Below, one piece after another: positions 1-28,300 of a stretch of 64,000 bases of DNA; positions within the stretch are counted from its first letter, which is position 1; each line of letters starts with the position of its first letter. Source of the stretch: Ascaris suum (lineage: Eukaryota > Nematoda > Chromadorea > Rhabditida > Ascarididae). Where the stretch lies: assembly GCA_013433145.1 (NCBI GenBank), contig CM024177.1, positions 5,110,110 through 5,174,109 on the forward strand, given 5' to 3'. The translations under genes and the position numbers were made by a program. The notes beneath the pieces are model-generated. The model had not been told where the DNA came from. It worked only from the letters and a program-made list of their open reading frames with translations, and did not search any database.

Positions 1-360
1 CAGTAAAGCCCATAAAGCTACCACAAACTTTATATTAATGATGAAAGAAATGAGAATATTATAAAAGCACACGGTAACAATGAAATGAAATTCTCTTCTG
101 TGAGGAACAATCGGGTGAAATTTTTTAAGTGTTACTTTTATTTCTTAGATCTATAAATCATCTGAATCCAGTTCTTCGCTTTGCGCTTCCCCCCCCCCTT
201 TTCTTCCCCCCTTTTATGAAAAAAATCAAATTCAAAAAATGTTCATTGGTACTTCTATGTTCTACGTTGATAATCTGCGAGCTTATAAGAGCCTTTTCTC
301 ATGGTCTCTTTAATAGAAACAGCACCACGCAATGAGAGAATAGACATGTTGCGCTACAAA
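1..360. other. GART 3' flank
   Basis: This stretch lies downstream of the GART stop codon, which is on the minus strand. It holds C-rich and T-rich runs (about 188-215) and, on the minus strand, an AATAAA hexamer at 142-137, about 220 nt past the stop, which is the best candidate for the GART polyadenylation signal. The short plus-strand open frame at 129-335 is low complexity and is not taken as a gene. Confidence 0.5.
137..142 (-). promoter_or_regulatory. Candidate GART polyadenylation signal
   Basis: A canonical AATAAA is seen on the minus strand 219 nt beyond the GART stop codon. Position and sequence fit a poly(A) signal, but cleavage has not been observed. Confidence 0.45.
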
Positions 361-15870
<15,510 letters not shown>

Positions 15871-15885
15871 TCAAGTCACTGAAAA
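15871..15885 (-). promoter_or_regulatory. Acceptor-like site before the GART start codon
   Basis: On the minus strand GTGTTTTCAG ends at 15879, 20 nt upstream of the first in-frame ATG (15858). It looks like a strong 3' splice site and would be the spliced-leader acceptor or the end of a 5' UTR intron. Confidence 0.45.
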
Positions 15886-18800
15886 CACACTGTAAGTTTT
15901 TATTTATACGCTACATTTGTCCGCTGATTCCTTCATGTACAACTTGGGGCCTAATATCGGCATTTGGCAAAATGGAATTCATGGGATCTGGGAGATTTTT
16001 GTGTTGTGTGTGTGGGGGGGGGGGGGGATTTACAAAATCCGCGAAACCACTATGATAGAAGTAACTCAATACGGAGATCACGGACAAAAGCCGGGGCGGG
16101 GGCGGGAGGAGGAAAAGGGAGAATGGGAGAAGGAGGAAAGTAGGTCTTTCTGTCCTGCCTCCACCCAAATTTGCATTCGGCTCTTACCCTAGCTAGGCAA
16201 GTGAACTAGTTTGTTTATCAAGTAAATAGATTATCAGTCTTACTCATATAATCGAGTTAGGTTTTCAGTTTCTACTTAATAATTAGATACGGGGGCAATT
16301 TATCATTGATAATGCTTCGAAGATGCGAACCATTTATGCAAATCTCGACAAGCTGCAAATTAGCATAAACCAAGTTGTTGGAGGGGATAGCTTATAGGGT
16401 CGCATCCATGAACTCATATTTGAAAGCCTCTTATCGCATTGTGTAAAAAATTGGAGGAAAAGAGGTTTTTTTTTTATACGAACATCGTGGATGCGTTAAC
16501 TGATTAAGATTTATCATTGCACTTATCACTCACGCAATATGACAACACAAAGTGCAAAAAGAAAAAGAAGAGCATCAAAAATATATATTATAACATAAGA
16601 AATATATAAAACAACAAAGAAAGAAATGAAATAATATAAAAAGATATAAAAATACAAACAATATTAAGCAATGTGGACATAGTGTTGGGCAATCGTCTCA
16701 TTAACTCCTACGCAAACATATATCTATGTGACTGTTTAGCGTTGATCGGTAGTAGTGAGAAAAATATTTGATTGATGAGATATGACATAGTTAAAGAAAA
16801 TTGAAAAAAAAAGGAACTAAACTTTTTATTCAGAGATCTCGTTCAATAAACTGATAAGAAATTATCAAACTGCGATATCAAAGAACTACCAAAGTAAAAT
16901 CTCTCAAAATTCGTTGATAAAATTGATAAAAAGTTATGAGATTACTCCCTTATCAGCCATCGAGTAATTAGAACCCAGTAGAAAAAGTATTTATAAATAA
17001 CCGAAAAGCAGCCAATAAAATTCAGAATAGACCAATTTCATAGGTAAAAGAATCACAGTCCATTGCATCGTCGAATTAAAAGAACTTGCCAAAACATGAC
17101 TTGTGTGAAGAAACGATGAAATAAATATGCAAATAGCAAAAGAACATGGAATAAGGACGAAACTTTACAGCACCGTCTACACATGCTCAGATATACGCTG
17201 TACTTTTGATGTTGCGTGAGGTGAGATCCCCTGTCCACTCTCCCAGGAGCCTTAATCCTCATTTGGGATAGAATGACGATCCCGGCCAGATTTATGGATA
17301 ATTCCAAACAGTCTCCAGAATTAAATTTCAGTCTTTGCTTGAAGGATAAGAAGATGAGGTAGACTAAAAGATTTCTTCCTGCACGAATTTTTTTAACGCA
17401 GGAGCTCTTTCGGTGGTAAAATTTTGGCTTGTCAGGTTGTTGTGAAGGTCGCAATACTGCGAGCTTGCGTTCAATGCGAGAGTTCCGCTTCGATGAATGG
17501 CTTAACAATTTCCGCAGAGCTTAGAGAATCAAATCTGCGCACAGAAAGCGAGATCGTTGACCTACCGTTGCCGTATATTGTGACCCCCCGTTAAATGTAG
17601 GCAAAGAATATACATCTCTGAAATGAAATGAGATTTTCAATTATCCTTTAATGCTTTCGACTCTCGAAGCATTTTGTCCCGAGCAAACTTCCTCTCAACA
17701 TTTAATTCTGAAACGGCGCGCTCATTTAATGTCTTAAATCTTTTTCGTCCTCCCAACCCAATCCACAAAACCTCCGGCAATATCCCAAATTTATTATTTT
17801 TAAAATGGAATTTCGGGCTAAATTTACATTGTTTTATTCAGCGCACCAAACTGAAATACAGAAGTGCGATATAATCGAATAGTGGAACACTAACGGGTGG
17901 CCCTTTCGAAGTGAAGGTACCGACTAGTTTAGAGGTGATGAAGTCAGTCCGCTAAAAAAAAATGCAGTTTTGTCTTAATTTTATACAACAATCGCCTCCT
18001 ATTTTTCCTTTCGTCGATTTTTAAGGGCTGTCTATTTGCTCACCTTATTGTGAACTAAAAAGGTGTTTTAATTGTTGTTGGGGTGACAAGTGAATAAAAT
18101 AATAATTTTATATACATAACTTCATCTTTAGGCTTCTACAAGATAAGTAAATAAATGACTAATTTCTGGAGGAAGAAGTGTTAAAGTAATCAGCATTACT
18201 GGCGCAAGGAAGGAGTGGTTATGAGGCTAACCGAGGTTAGCAGTTTTTGGTGAATATATAAAAGATAATAAGAGCGACAATGTAAACATATTTTGCAAGC
18301 ATCAGCGAAGTATTGATTCCTGCAATGAAACACCAATCGTTAATGACGTTGACCAAAGATAAGCAGTGATCTTATCATAAAGTATCACCGGCCAAATTCA
18401 TTTCTTGCCATCGCATTTTTTTCTTAACGCAACAAAACTTCAATGAAAAATTTACAGTACATGCTCAAATAGAACCCCCGGGGAATAAATAGCGCAAGTC
18501 TTAGAGAAAAGTGTTGGTTCGAAAACTTTTTGCAAGATATTGTTGTTTTTTGCAAGTGTTATTTAGGGCTGTTTTTTGAAACACATTAGAAAAGCAGTCT
18601 GTTAATAAAGAGCGGATTAAAGAAATATTTCTTTGCAAACGTTGGTGTGTGTGGGAAGGAGGGGGTGGGGGGCGGGGGGAGGGGAGGGAGAGTGGTTATT
18701 ACAGGTGATACGATAATTCAATCAAGCAGCGATTAATAATCGATCCTCTCTGAAATGTTTGTTTCCATATTCAAATCGAATTCAAACGTTTATTCCATTA

Positions 18801-20190
18801 GCATTCATCATCAGCAAATTAGCCTCGAAGAAAATGCTGACGAAACTTTCGTAAAGGTTCGATAATTTAATAAAATTTGAATAAATGAGCGTTTCAAGAA
18901 AATTTTTCGAATCATTAACCATAATTAAATCGCTTAGAATTTTAGTAACAAAATGCTTCAAATAGTTTGACTAAAATTTATGAGAAACCACAAAAGTTTT
19001 ACTTTCAATCACATACTACTAAATATTACTTTTTAGTTGCTAACCTTGTTGTGGTGAAATATTATTGAAATGAATTTCACTTAGTAAGTATGACTTTTCT
19101 GCATATTTTATAAATAACAATACGAAAAACCTATTCCGCTCTATACTCTCTATACTCTCAAAAAATGCTTCGGAAATTTTTTGAAGTAAATGTGGGATGA
19201 AATAAAAAAAATTGGTGCAGATACTCAATGTACTAAACAAAATGTGCGTTGAATGGCTATTAAACGCTGCATAGGGGTTGTTGCCGCTCATGGAGCGTCA
19301 TTGACTGCGAAACATCTCAAAAAAGCGACACAACTGCACTATCTCTTAAAAACTGGTTGTTTCATGTGCAGTGATGAGTGGCATACTTCCTTGCAGGGTG
19401 GGCATAATGCCTGAGTAATTAAATTACGGTAGCAATGGAAATATAAAACGAAAAAACGCCTCAAAAATATTCAGATGAAACTTATTTCTGCTTCAAACTT
19501 TTATAATTTCCACATCTGAATTTCTACAACTTCAGAAGTGATTTCTATTTTACAGCAGATGAAATTTGAGAATTTGCAACATATTCCCAAATATAATGGA
19601 TTTCAAAAATAAGTCAACAAGTTCATGCATTAGACAGCGAAGAGAACGAACAACTAGCTCATCGAAATTTCGAGTCTCTCCGAATTTGTGTCTGAAATAA
19701 ACACAGCACTTTATTACTGCTATATTCTACTTTATTTTCATCACACCTATAGTTTATTACTATTCCGTTAGTTGCAAAAAAATCGAGTACATGAAACATA
19801 AACTCAAATGTTCCCGTTTACTTATTGCAAGGTAATGGAGCCTGTGAATGAATATAGGAAAACGAAGGGCCGACAGGCGATGGGGAGCGATGAAAGCCTG
19901 CTTGTGTACATCAAGCGAACTGCTATCGCCAAAACATAGATTGGCAATGACTGCATGCACATTGCACGCACGGGCTCAATAGTGGATCAGATCGTCCTCT
20001 GATAACCCCAACGTGTATTGCTGTGCCCTCAAACATTCATTAACTGATTAGCACATTTGATAACACTTTGATCAACGAATTTTATGCGTTTATCGAATAA
20101 AAATTTTGGCATTCAGTTGAGATGTAATTTGCATATGTGGAATTTACATAAGAAGTGATTTTATAAAGCCAAAGTTTTCTGCATTAAGGA
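15879..20190. other. Upstream intergenic region, no gene recognised
   Basis: AT-rich DNA upstream of GART. It holds a 14-base G run (16014-16027), a G-rich block at about 18655-18695 with at least four runs of three or more G, and simple A/T-rich sequence around 16570-16680. The longest open frame (17508-17053, minus, 151 codons) has no family motif I recognise and no supporting splice context, so it is not called. Confidence 0.5.
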
Positions 20191-20913
20191 AGTACTTCGA
20201 AGTTCGACCCATCAGCGAAATTGCCATCGTCTCTGTTACTAAGCATGAGGGGCATCTCGTTTTGGTGAAACGATTACTTCGTGAATGGAAATGAAGGAAT
20301 AATAGATGAGAGATAGGAAATCTAGTGTTGTTCATACACAATTCGCCCTGTGACAATATTTAACTATATCCGTTTTATGCAACTCGCAATTTCTATAAGG
20401 AGTGCCATTAGATTAAAATTAGCAAAACTACTTTCAATATGAAATAATTTAATAAACGTTTACACAGAAAAACGAAAGCGAATGTTGCAGAGCGATGTGC
20501 GATTGAAATTAAATAATTAAAGACCGAAAGGAAACTGAAAAAGATCGATGTGCGAATGAATCGAAAAACCTTCTAAAAGATAACACTAATAGAATGCTGA
20601 GAGTGTTCCGTTTTCGGTATTTTAGTTACATGCGAACGATCTTCAGGGTAGAACGTAATACTGTCAGTGCAGAGAGAGAATTAGGCGGAGCGCGATAAAA
20701 AATAGGGTGTTAAGATTGCACACAAAAGAAAGAAGATAAAGTGGAAGGAAGCATAGAAATAATTAAAATAAGGCAGCAAAAGATGCATAGGAAGCATTAA
20801 AAATAAGGAAGGAAAAGAGGTATAGGAATAATGAAATGAAGAAGTGCGATGATATGGGAATGTTCCTCGAAATTAACTATTGCTCCATAATTGAATTTAA
20901 ATCCACCACTTAC

Positions 20914-21570
20914 CTATTATGTAGATCGAAATGCACTCCTGCACTTTTTGCACAAAAGCCAGGTCGACGAAGATCGCCATATTCCTTTTCCGCCTTGCGT
21001 AAGACTTGCGCCGGAGGTGTGCAGCGCAGGGTGATAAGGAAAACGGATCAGCAGCTTTACGTACTTCGCGTCCAACGCGAGGCGTTCCCATTAGAGAACA
21101 GCCTCATAAGAGAACAATCCGAATGATCGGAGTTAACAGGCCCAATGCACAGAGTTCATTGTTCCTCCAATATTTGCATTTTTTATCTTCGTTCATTCCA
21201 GTTAAGCGGGACGAAGTGCACACCTCACCTGCATCCCCTTCCCCAATCGACAATTCTATTTACCTCTCCACTTCGGATTCAGCATATGAGGAAGCAAGTC
21301 CACACCGTATCATATGTGGCCAATATTAGTGAATGAGTTATGCAGAAAGTTTAGTTGTTCGCAGATTAGTATTTGTAAAATTTACAGAATGGAATCTGAG
21401 ACACCTTGGCGCCTCATCTGAGGGCGAGAAGGTTGTTGCTCATAGTCTTGCACCTCTTCGCCACTATCTTCAAGGTTTGTGACAATAAACTCGATCAAAT
21501 ATGCTTGTTTGCAATTCGACTCTGGGCAAGAAGGACTCCTGTTTGGAGTGTGGAAACTAACTAAATTCCG
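20914..21570 (-). CDS. Possible exon pair of an unrecognised gene
   Basis: Two open stretches on the minus strand, 21570-21405 and 21004-20914, have matching splice phases. The first follows ATATTTCAG, starts in phase 1 and ends CAAG before GTGTCT in phase 1. The second follows GCGCAAG and ends in phase 2 before a consensus GTAAGTGG donor. The conceptual protein is hydrophilic, with one segment reading GEEVQDYEQQPSRPQMRR in exon one and KAEKEYGDLRRPGFCAKSAG in exon two. I recognise no family. Further coding-like pieces lie upstream (about 22080-22000, reading FDERTFDPSTRRRNPN) and downstream (about 20270-20190), but could not be joined with consistent phase. Neither start nor stop exon is established. 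It could be a fast-evolving gene or chance. Confidence 0.3.
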
Positions 21571-22199
21571 CTGAAATATTTTATTGAGGAACGATCGACA
21601 GCGGAATACAAGGCAGATGGATCGAACAGAAGAAAGAAGATGGAGTGTGGAAATGAGGTCATGATTGCGAGTTTCGTGGCCGGGATGCTGAAAAGAACAC
21701 ACGAATTGTAGTTGTAATCTGTCATTGTGACGAGTGGAGAAAGAAGCCAAATAAGGTGATGTGCTTTCCTCAGCAAACTGCAAAAAGCGCGTATCGTGTT
21801 CACAAGGACGTCATGTTCGTTACATATATTTTGTGTGCGGTTATGTGTGACAGTTCCTCTAAGGAAGCCGCCGAAATCGTTGCATTGAGATTCGTCGAAG
21901 GTGGTATTTATGAAAGGTCGATTCACTAAATACTATGCATCACTAGAAATTTCACTAATCACTTTTTATTTCACTTGATGTTGCCTGCAAACTCCCATAT
22001 TTGGGTTCCTTCTGCGAGTGCTCGGGTCGAAAGTTCTCTCATCGAAGGCGAAGTTTTCTAGTTGTTTCCTGCTATTTGAAAAATGGCACCCTGCCAATGA
22101 TGAAGTTTTTTTCAACTCACGGTTCTCATACAAACATCGGTGCGTACCGGAGAAGGTGGTTGGGTTTAACCGGAAGCGCGTAATATCGTTCGAGAAGCG

Positions 22200-22990
22200 T
22201 GATAGCCTATGAAGTAGGAAGAACGGGTAGAGCGTTCTGAAATGAATTATAGTGAAATAAGCTTAAGTGGTTTAGTTCGATGCTTCTCTTCTGGAAAACT
22301 TGCTCGAGCGGCAATAAACGCGTCGCTTAATAAGCCCGCCAATCAGGTTATTTGATGTTTAACAAAGGGCCACTACTGACACCGGAAATCGGATTTAACC
22401 CATCCTACTTGTTTATTTTGTTAATTTATTTTTATTACTGAAATGTTTTTATTCAAATAAGTAAAAGTGTTGCAGATAATAGTAGCTGCAGTGCCCTCTC
22501 TATTTCGGAAGTAAGGAAACCCTGCTGCATCATAGCAGCGTACCCGCACATACCTTTGTGTTATCGACGGTTTTTATTCATAATTATTGGTTGATTCATT
22601 TGATGCACTTATTTCTTTGACATACTTCATTTTTCCCCTATTCATGGATGCATAAAGTTACCACTTCAGAAGTTTTTATATGTATTTACACGTTGATCGA
22701 ATTAGTGTTTCATCGTACGAATGGTTTGTATTCAAAGCCGTCTATTTTTTTAAATCTTAGTTTTATTTTGAGGTATATTTCAGGTAAACGCCAAATTGAA
22801 GCCACTCTGAGCTGTAATTTACTGAGGGGTATTTTTTTACTGAGTGTAGCCGTTTTCTTGAGAGTTGTTTTCGTGCCTCTAAGAAACGGAACACCTAGTT
22901 TAATTTCTTCGTTTTTGCTTTTTTCCATGAAAGATAGGTCCTGAAATAACCAAAAAGGGAAAATTTTGGAAAATAACCCAATAGTAATAT
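22200..22990. other. DGCR6 upstream region
   Basis: AT-rich DNA before the DGCR6 homologue. Open frames here (22648-22944 plus, 23123-22710 minus) have skewed composition and no recognised motif. No promoter element was identified. Confidence 0.4.
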
Positions 22991-22995
22991 TGAAA

Positions 22996-25304
22996 ATGCA
23001 CCTCAGCACCTTATCAAAAGAAGAGAAAACTCGTATAATAAGAGGGGAAATGGACGAATTTATATTCTCACTGAAGCCAAAGATGTGTGAAAATTTCAAT
23101 GCTTCACTGCAAAGGGCACTCATTGAGAGTCTCCTCGACGGAACCGTCTTTCAAATTGTCGACTCTCTAAAGGATCTCCAACAGTTGGCCGAAAAGTTTC
23201 TTATATTATATCTCTCTTCAAAGATTTATTTGGAAATTGTTGATCGTCTCCTTTAGAGAACGTATTAATGGAATATTATCTTGTTTTTAGATTCAACCTA
23301 CGGGTGGTATTTTTTCGAATTAGGTGACCTACTTAAGTGCCAGTGAACTTTTTTCGAATACACTATTATGCAATCATAGCCTTCAATTTGACCGTAAATA
23401 TTAAACGTTTAGTTGTTTTGCATCGCTCACAATGAACTGATGACGGCTTAGAAAGTCGACCAGATAGGTAGTCAACCAGCAACTGATACACTCTATGACA
23501 ATCTTTTGAACAAATATGGTCGTGTAATGGCAGTCTTTAAATCTTTGGGAGTTCTTAGTTTTTGCTGACTGTCCACATGTAAAAAGTTTTCAAAAGCACC
23601 AATGTATACGGAATAACAGCATATGAAAGAATGTTTCAGAAATTGCCTGAATAAGGTCATTTTCCAGGCAGTTGTATGATGAAAGACAGAAGCATCTGGC
23701 TGAATTACAGATGGCGCCAGATCTAGATGAACAAATGAAGAGGATAGACATGAACATAGTCAGTGAGCTCGATAAGGTTGGCAGCTCTTTCCTCACCATT
23801 CGTCAGTTATGCATATTTTTTAGCAGAAGCAAACAAAGATTATGCGTTCCAAATATAGAAGAGTTTATTGCCAGCTTATGGTCGAGGATCCCGAATATTT
23901 GGGTGCTTTTTTCGTTTACGACGCGTTTCTAATTAGTTACAGCCGCTTAAAACCTTCCACCCAGACTACCCCGCCACCCTTCCAATCCTGGCTTCATATT
24001 TCCCGGTGATTAGTTCGCAAACAAATCGCAGTTCTGTGTCGGACGGAGGAAGGGGAGCTCATCTAAGCATTAGTTAAGAACCGCAAAGCTCATTGCGTTA
24101 ACTGGTAGAAATGGAATAAAAACTGAGGAATGTAATCGGTAGTGGAGAGTGTAATACTTCAGACTTCTCTTGGGTGTGAAACATGTGCACGGGGATAATC
24201 TTCTTTCGTTGAACTTCGTTGGTAACTTTCGAAGGAGAAACTCTTGGGAAGCATTTTTCTAAGGGAAGTCTTATTGTTTGAATGTTTTTCTTGACCAGCT
24301 TTCAAACGCTGTTCGGCAATTCTTTTAACGATTATTATCAATAAATGTTTTCCCAATATGTATGTGCAGTAAAAGAGTCCGAGAAAAAATCGGTCTCGAA
24401 GGGTTATATGACGTATTGATGTTTTCTGTGAAGGTCGCATGAAGGTTAGGGCTTAGGCTCGTCTCCTGCCCCGTTGGACAATGGAAAGAATCATGACAGG
24501 AATCAAACGCGTGCAGAGGAAGGCGAACGAATGGCTCCGAAGCGTAACAAAGATAAAGGATTGGGTGACCGAGGCCGGAATAAGGAAATTTAGGTGGGCG
24601 GCGAAGGTATCTGCACTGAAAAATGACGACTGGGTAAAAAGAATAACAGAATGAACACCACGGATTGGCAAAAGAAATAGAGGCCGACCTGCATTGAGGT
24701 GGAGTGGTTCTTTAAAAAAACCGCTTGAACCAATTGGATCAGAGAAGCATTGAATCGGGACAACTGGAACCGATATGAAGAGACATTTATTCGTAATGAA
24801 TGCTCTGTTGATTGAAATAAATAAATATTCCAAAATGAAAAAGATCTCCTCTCAACATTCCAGAGTGAAAAGAATGCATTTTTATCAGTTTAGTGAATAG
24901 TTCAGAGCTTTGTTGAAAAAAAAGCACTGGAAACAACTTTTTGGACGAGAAGATCTTTGCACCCAACCTCGAATACTTTTCTCTAAGCTTACCAGCAGTA
25001 GTACAAGCTTTCATACTATTCCTGGTATAACCGATTCTTGGGTTCAAGCTGACTTTCATTTAGATGGATTTGTAATGCTGAATGGAATAAAAGGAGCTAA
25101 TAACATTTTTATAACTTACTAGTAATGTTTTTATCACCTAATGATTATTGATAGTATTTATATTTCTAGATTATGGCTCAACAACAGAATACACTCGCTC
25201 GTGCTGGAGTGCCTGGTTTCAGGATAACAAATAATCCACTGGAGATCAATTTACAGATGGAAATGATTAGATTTATTATGACGCTACATTCGAAATACTC
25301 TTGA
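22996..25304 (+). CDS. DGCR6: DGCR6 / gonadal (gdl) family protein
   Basis: Homologue of vertebrate DGCR6 and Drosophila gonadal, a small coiled-coil family of uncertain molecular role. Exons 22996-23195, 23668-23776 and 25170-25304 give 444 nt, 147 aa plus stop, with phases 2 and 0 matching. The family signature LLDGTVFQIVDSLKDLQQLAEK is split here as LLDGTVFQIVD (about residues 47-57) and DLQQLAEK. It is followed by QLYDERQKHL, a charged helical segment ending NIVSELDK, and the C-terminal block AGVPGFRITNNPLEINLQME. Human DGCR6 is about 220 aa; this protein is shorter because it ends soon after that last block. The start is the first ATG of the open frame; the N-terminus is poorly conserved, so an upstream start exon cannot be excluded. 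Intron 2 is 1.4 kb and contains a decayed LINE end in the same orientation. Confidence 0.93.
24460..24828 (+). mobile_element. Decayed non-LTR retrotransposon 3' end (RTE-like)
   Basis: The plus strand encodes a broken copy of the region after the reverse transcriptase in RTE-like LINEs. Recognisable pieces are ERIMTGIKRVQRK, LRSVTKIKDWVTEAG, IRKFRWAAKV and RNRGRPALRWS. An in-frame TGA stands where the family has Trp (ITE-stop-TPR). After a frameshift near 24730 the frame continues as WIREALNRDNWNRYEETF and reaches a terminal stop at 24813-24815. Short AAAT-type repeats (to about 24828) follow, as in RTE 3' tails. It is 5'-truncated, so it is a dead insertion, sitting in intron 2 of the DGCR6 homologue in the sense orientation. 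Confidence 0.8.
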
Positions 25305-28300
25305 CTTGTGAAGTTGTCGTCATGAAATCTGTGACTGTGTCTCTACGTTGGAGATCAAGTTTTGTGCAGTTGAAATATTCTGCAGTAGTGAGAGTAAATT
25401 TCTCCAGCATTAATGCATCAACAAAGGTATATGAAACTAATCGCTGGAATGTTCTGATAAAACGAATTTCGAGGTTAATTAGATTTGTGCGATCGGTGAT
25501 GTTGGGGCTCTGCACTTTATAGGAGCGATCGCGGCACGCTTAGTGAAAAATACTGTAAGTTTAGGCAGAAGTTGTTCATGCTGAATTCTCAAAACCAGGT
25601 TATATCGTTTCAAGAAAAAAAGGTGCCATATAGTGACAAAAGGTGGATATTGCATAGACACCTATTGAATTTATAAATTACATTTGTCTCAAGTGACAAA
25701 TATTTGGGTGTTGTGAATGAATAGTACCAGCATCGATTCACAGTACGGTGGATCATTAGAGTTGTTTTGTTTTCCTGTAAAACATTTCCTATCAAGTAGA
25801 ATGATTCTCTTCTTCCTATTAGTTTTGTAGATTATTGTAATATATATTCCATTCTTTGTATAAGGGAGCATTTAACTTTTTGTTTATTGGAAAATTATGA
25901 ATTGATCATTTGCAAGTATATTTTAATGTTTTAAGGAATAACTGATTCATTATTGCGAGCGATAATATTGTTTTTGCGTTTTATTTCTTTTGATATTATC
26001 TTTCACTTTGCAGAATTCAATCTGTTATTTTTTTAATCAAAATATTGCAAGATGATTAAGCTGATGAAATGCATTAATCACTCGATTGGGTGTGATTTTC
26101 ACTGCGGCAGCCAATAAAATGCCAATCCATAGGTGATGTTCGCTTTGAAAATGACATCTGTACTGCCGGCCAAATGAAAGTGAAAACGATTTTTAATGAA
26201 AACCACTGGGTTGTCATCGCGCTGAATGCTGTCACTTCAAGTAAATGTACTGTCCATGTTTTCTGTTATGTGTCTTTGGTGAGGGTAGCGGTTTTGCTTC
26301 GTTTACTGTCACCCCGCTGGGTGTGATGCTCCTCTAAAATGAAATGGTCTCTTCGTTCTCTTGTTTAATGATCTCTTATACGCTATGGATAATAATTTTA
26401 TGGATTTTGTGGTAGGTAAGGAATTTGAATTGTTGAGTAGCGAGGAATCTCTGATTAGAGGAGTACTGACGGACTTTTTCTGTAGTTTAGATTATCTTCA
26501 GGTTTAAATTTATGGAAATATTCATTTGGTTTTGCACGAAGGTTTAGGAGAGTTCTTAATATTTAGTACTTAAAAATCTGATTGTTCAAGGGGTCATTTT
26601 CGATGTAATCTAGTAGAGTGTTTACTAAAATAGGTGGAATCCTCTTTTCAGATTTATTCTCGAATTCTTCTTTGGTGTACAGTAACTGTGTATTTTGCTT
26701 TTACTTATAAATATGGAAACCTTGTGTGATTTACTATTGCAAATTTAAACTGTGTAAGTGAACACCCACGTTTGCATATATGTAACTGTTTCTTAGTATT
26801 TGCTTTTGTGTCGATGAATTTTTTTGTTTGTTTGGTATTTTCTTCAGTTCTGATATATCAATATAATCGCTGTGAAATAACAAAACAGTCATTGAGTAAT
26901 CCTGCTATCTGGATTCTGCAAGAACGCCATATGAAATGTGAGCGCTCCAATTTTGGACTATGAGGTACCGTTTTAGCAGAGAGGTAGTGCGTGGGAGGGA
27001 ATTCAGGTAAAATTCGGTAGCGTTCAGGTGAGCAGGCGTTGAACATAGAACGTTTAGCTACAAGAATTGAAGTGTGTCATCTAACTGAACAGTAGAAGAA
27101 TGGCACGCCGATATGTCGTTGTTTTTTTGCTCTCGTGACTATGCAGCATTTATTTCTGCACTGTACATAGCACATCCAACGAAGCACTCTTGAGAATAAC
27201 CGGGCGCTTGTTGGGCCAGGTTCTAGGGATACGGAGTTCTTTTACCAAGATTTCACCAACTGTCCAGGGAATGTCCGCTGTACTCCTAATAATCCTTATG
27301 GACTAAAGATTTTCCCAAAATGTCACCACTGCGTGTTGCGCTACTTGGGAATATGAAGGATCTGGGAGCGGCTTTAATAAGAAACAAAGGCGGCATTCGT
27401 ATTCAGCGCGTTGATTCACCCATCCCTTCATACGAGAAGTTTATGCTTGGCTGGCATTGCTGGCGGCCATCGTATTGCCGTTCATTTCACACCCCGTGGA
27501 ATGATGCAAAGTCTTGGGACTTCTCAAATGCAGGAGTGATAATAGTCGTCACAGTGAGCGAAATAAAAGTGCGGTTGATTGCGAGAAGAGGTGAGTTGCT
27601 GAACTTGTAAGAGTTCAGCGCGAAAGTTTCTCTTTAATGGCTTGTTGCGTTCAACTCGTAGAAATACTTTTTAGTCATAATCCGCAATAAATTACTGCAG
27701 AGCCTCTTGAAAGGTATGTTAAAACCCAATAAATGGGCATTTTTTATAGGCAACCTCGAAAAGGTAAGAATGAAGAAACCTTCGAAATCGAAATACGTAT
27801 TGGTAATGAATACGTCAATACATAGAGAGGAAATAATTCATCTTATGAGAGGGAACACTCGCAGAAATCAATTCCTTGCACCTGAGGTCGTTGGCTAAGC
27901 AAAATAACAGCAGGAACATTGAATGGCATTTAGTACAGAACATAAAGCTGATCTCATTTATGGCGAAAATTGCGTGTCTTGCTAGAGGCCGAGGTTATTC
28001 GTCACCGGCTGGCAAGATGACTTTTGCTGAAGGTCGAGAGGGAACACCTGAGGAGGTTGATTATCAAGCATACTGAGAGGTAACGAGGATTATTAAACAA
28101 ATAGTGGGTGATTACATGAGCAGCAGCTGTAAACGACATAAAAGGTGAAATAACGAATGCCATGATTGGGCATCAACTTTGGCATCATAATGCGGCGGAG
28201 ACACCAGATATGAAAAAAAAAGCAAACAACAGGTATTTATTCCTCTTTACTGCTTATCTGGTCAGTTCCAGTCGCACCCATTGGGCCATGGGACATCAGA

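Noticed and set aside
17053..17508. 151-codon minus-strand ORF
   Set aside because: No family motif, mixed composition, and no splice or poly(A) support.
24453..24833. 126-codon minus-strand ORF
   Set aside because: It is the antisense shadow of the LINE fragment; the plus strand carries the recognisable protein blocks.
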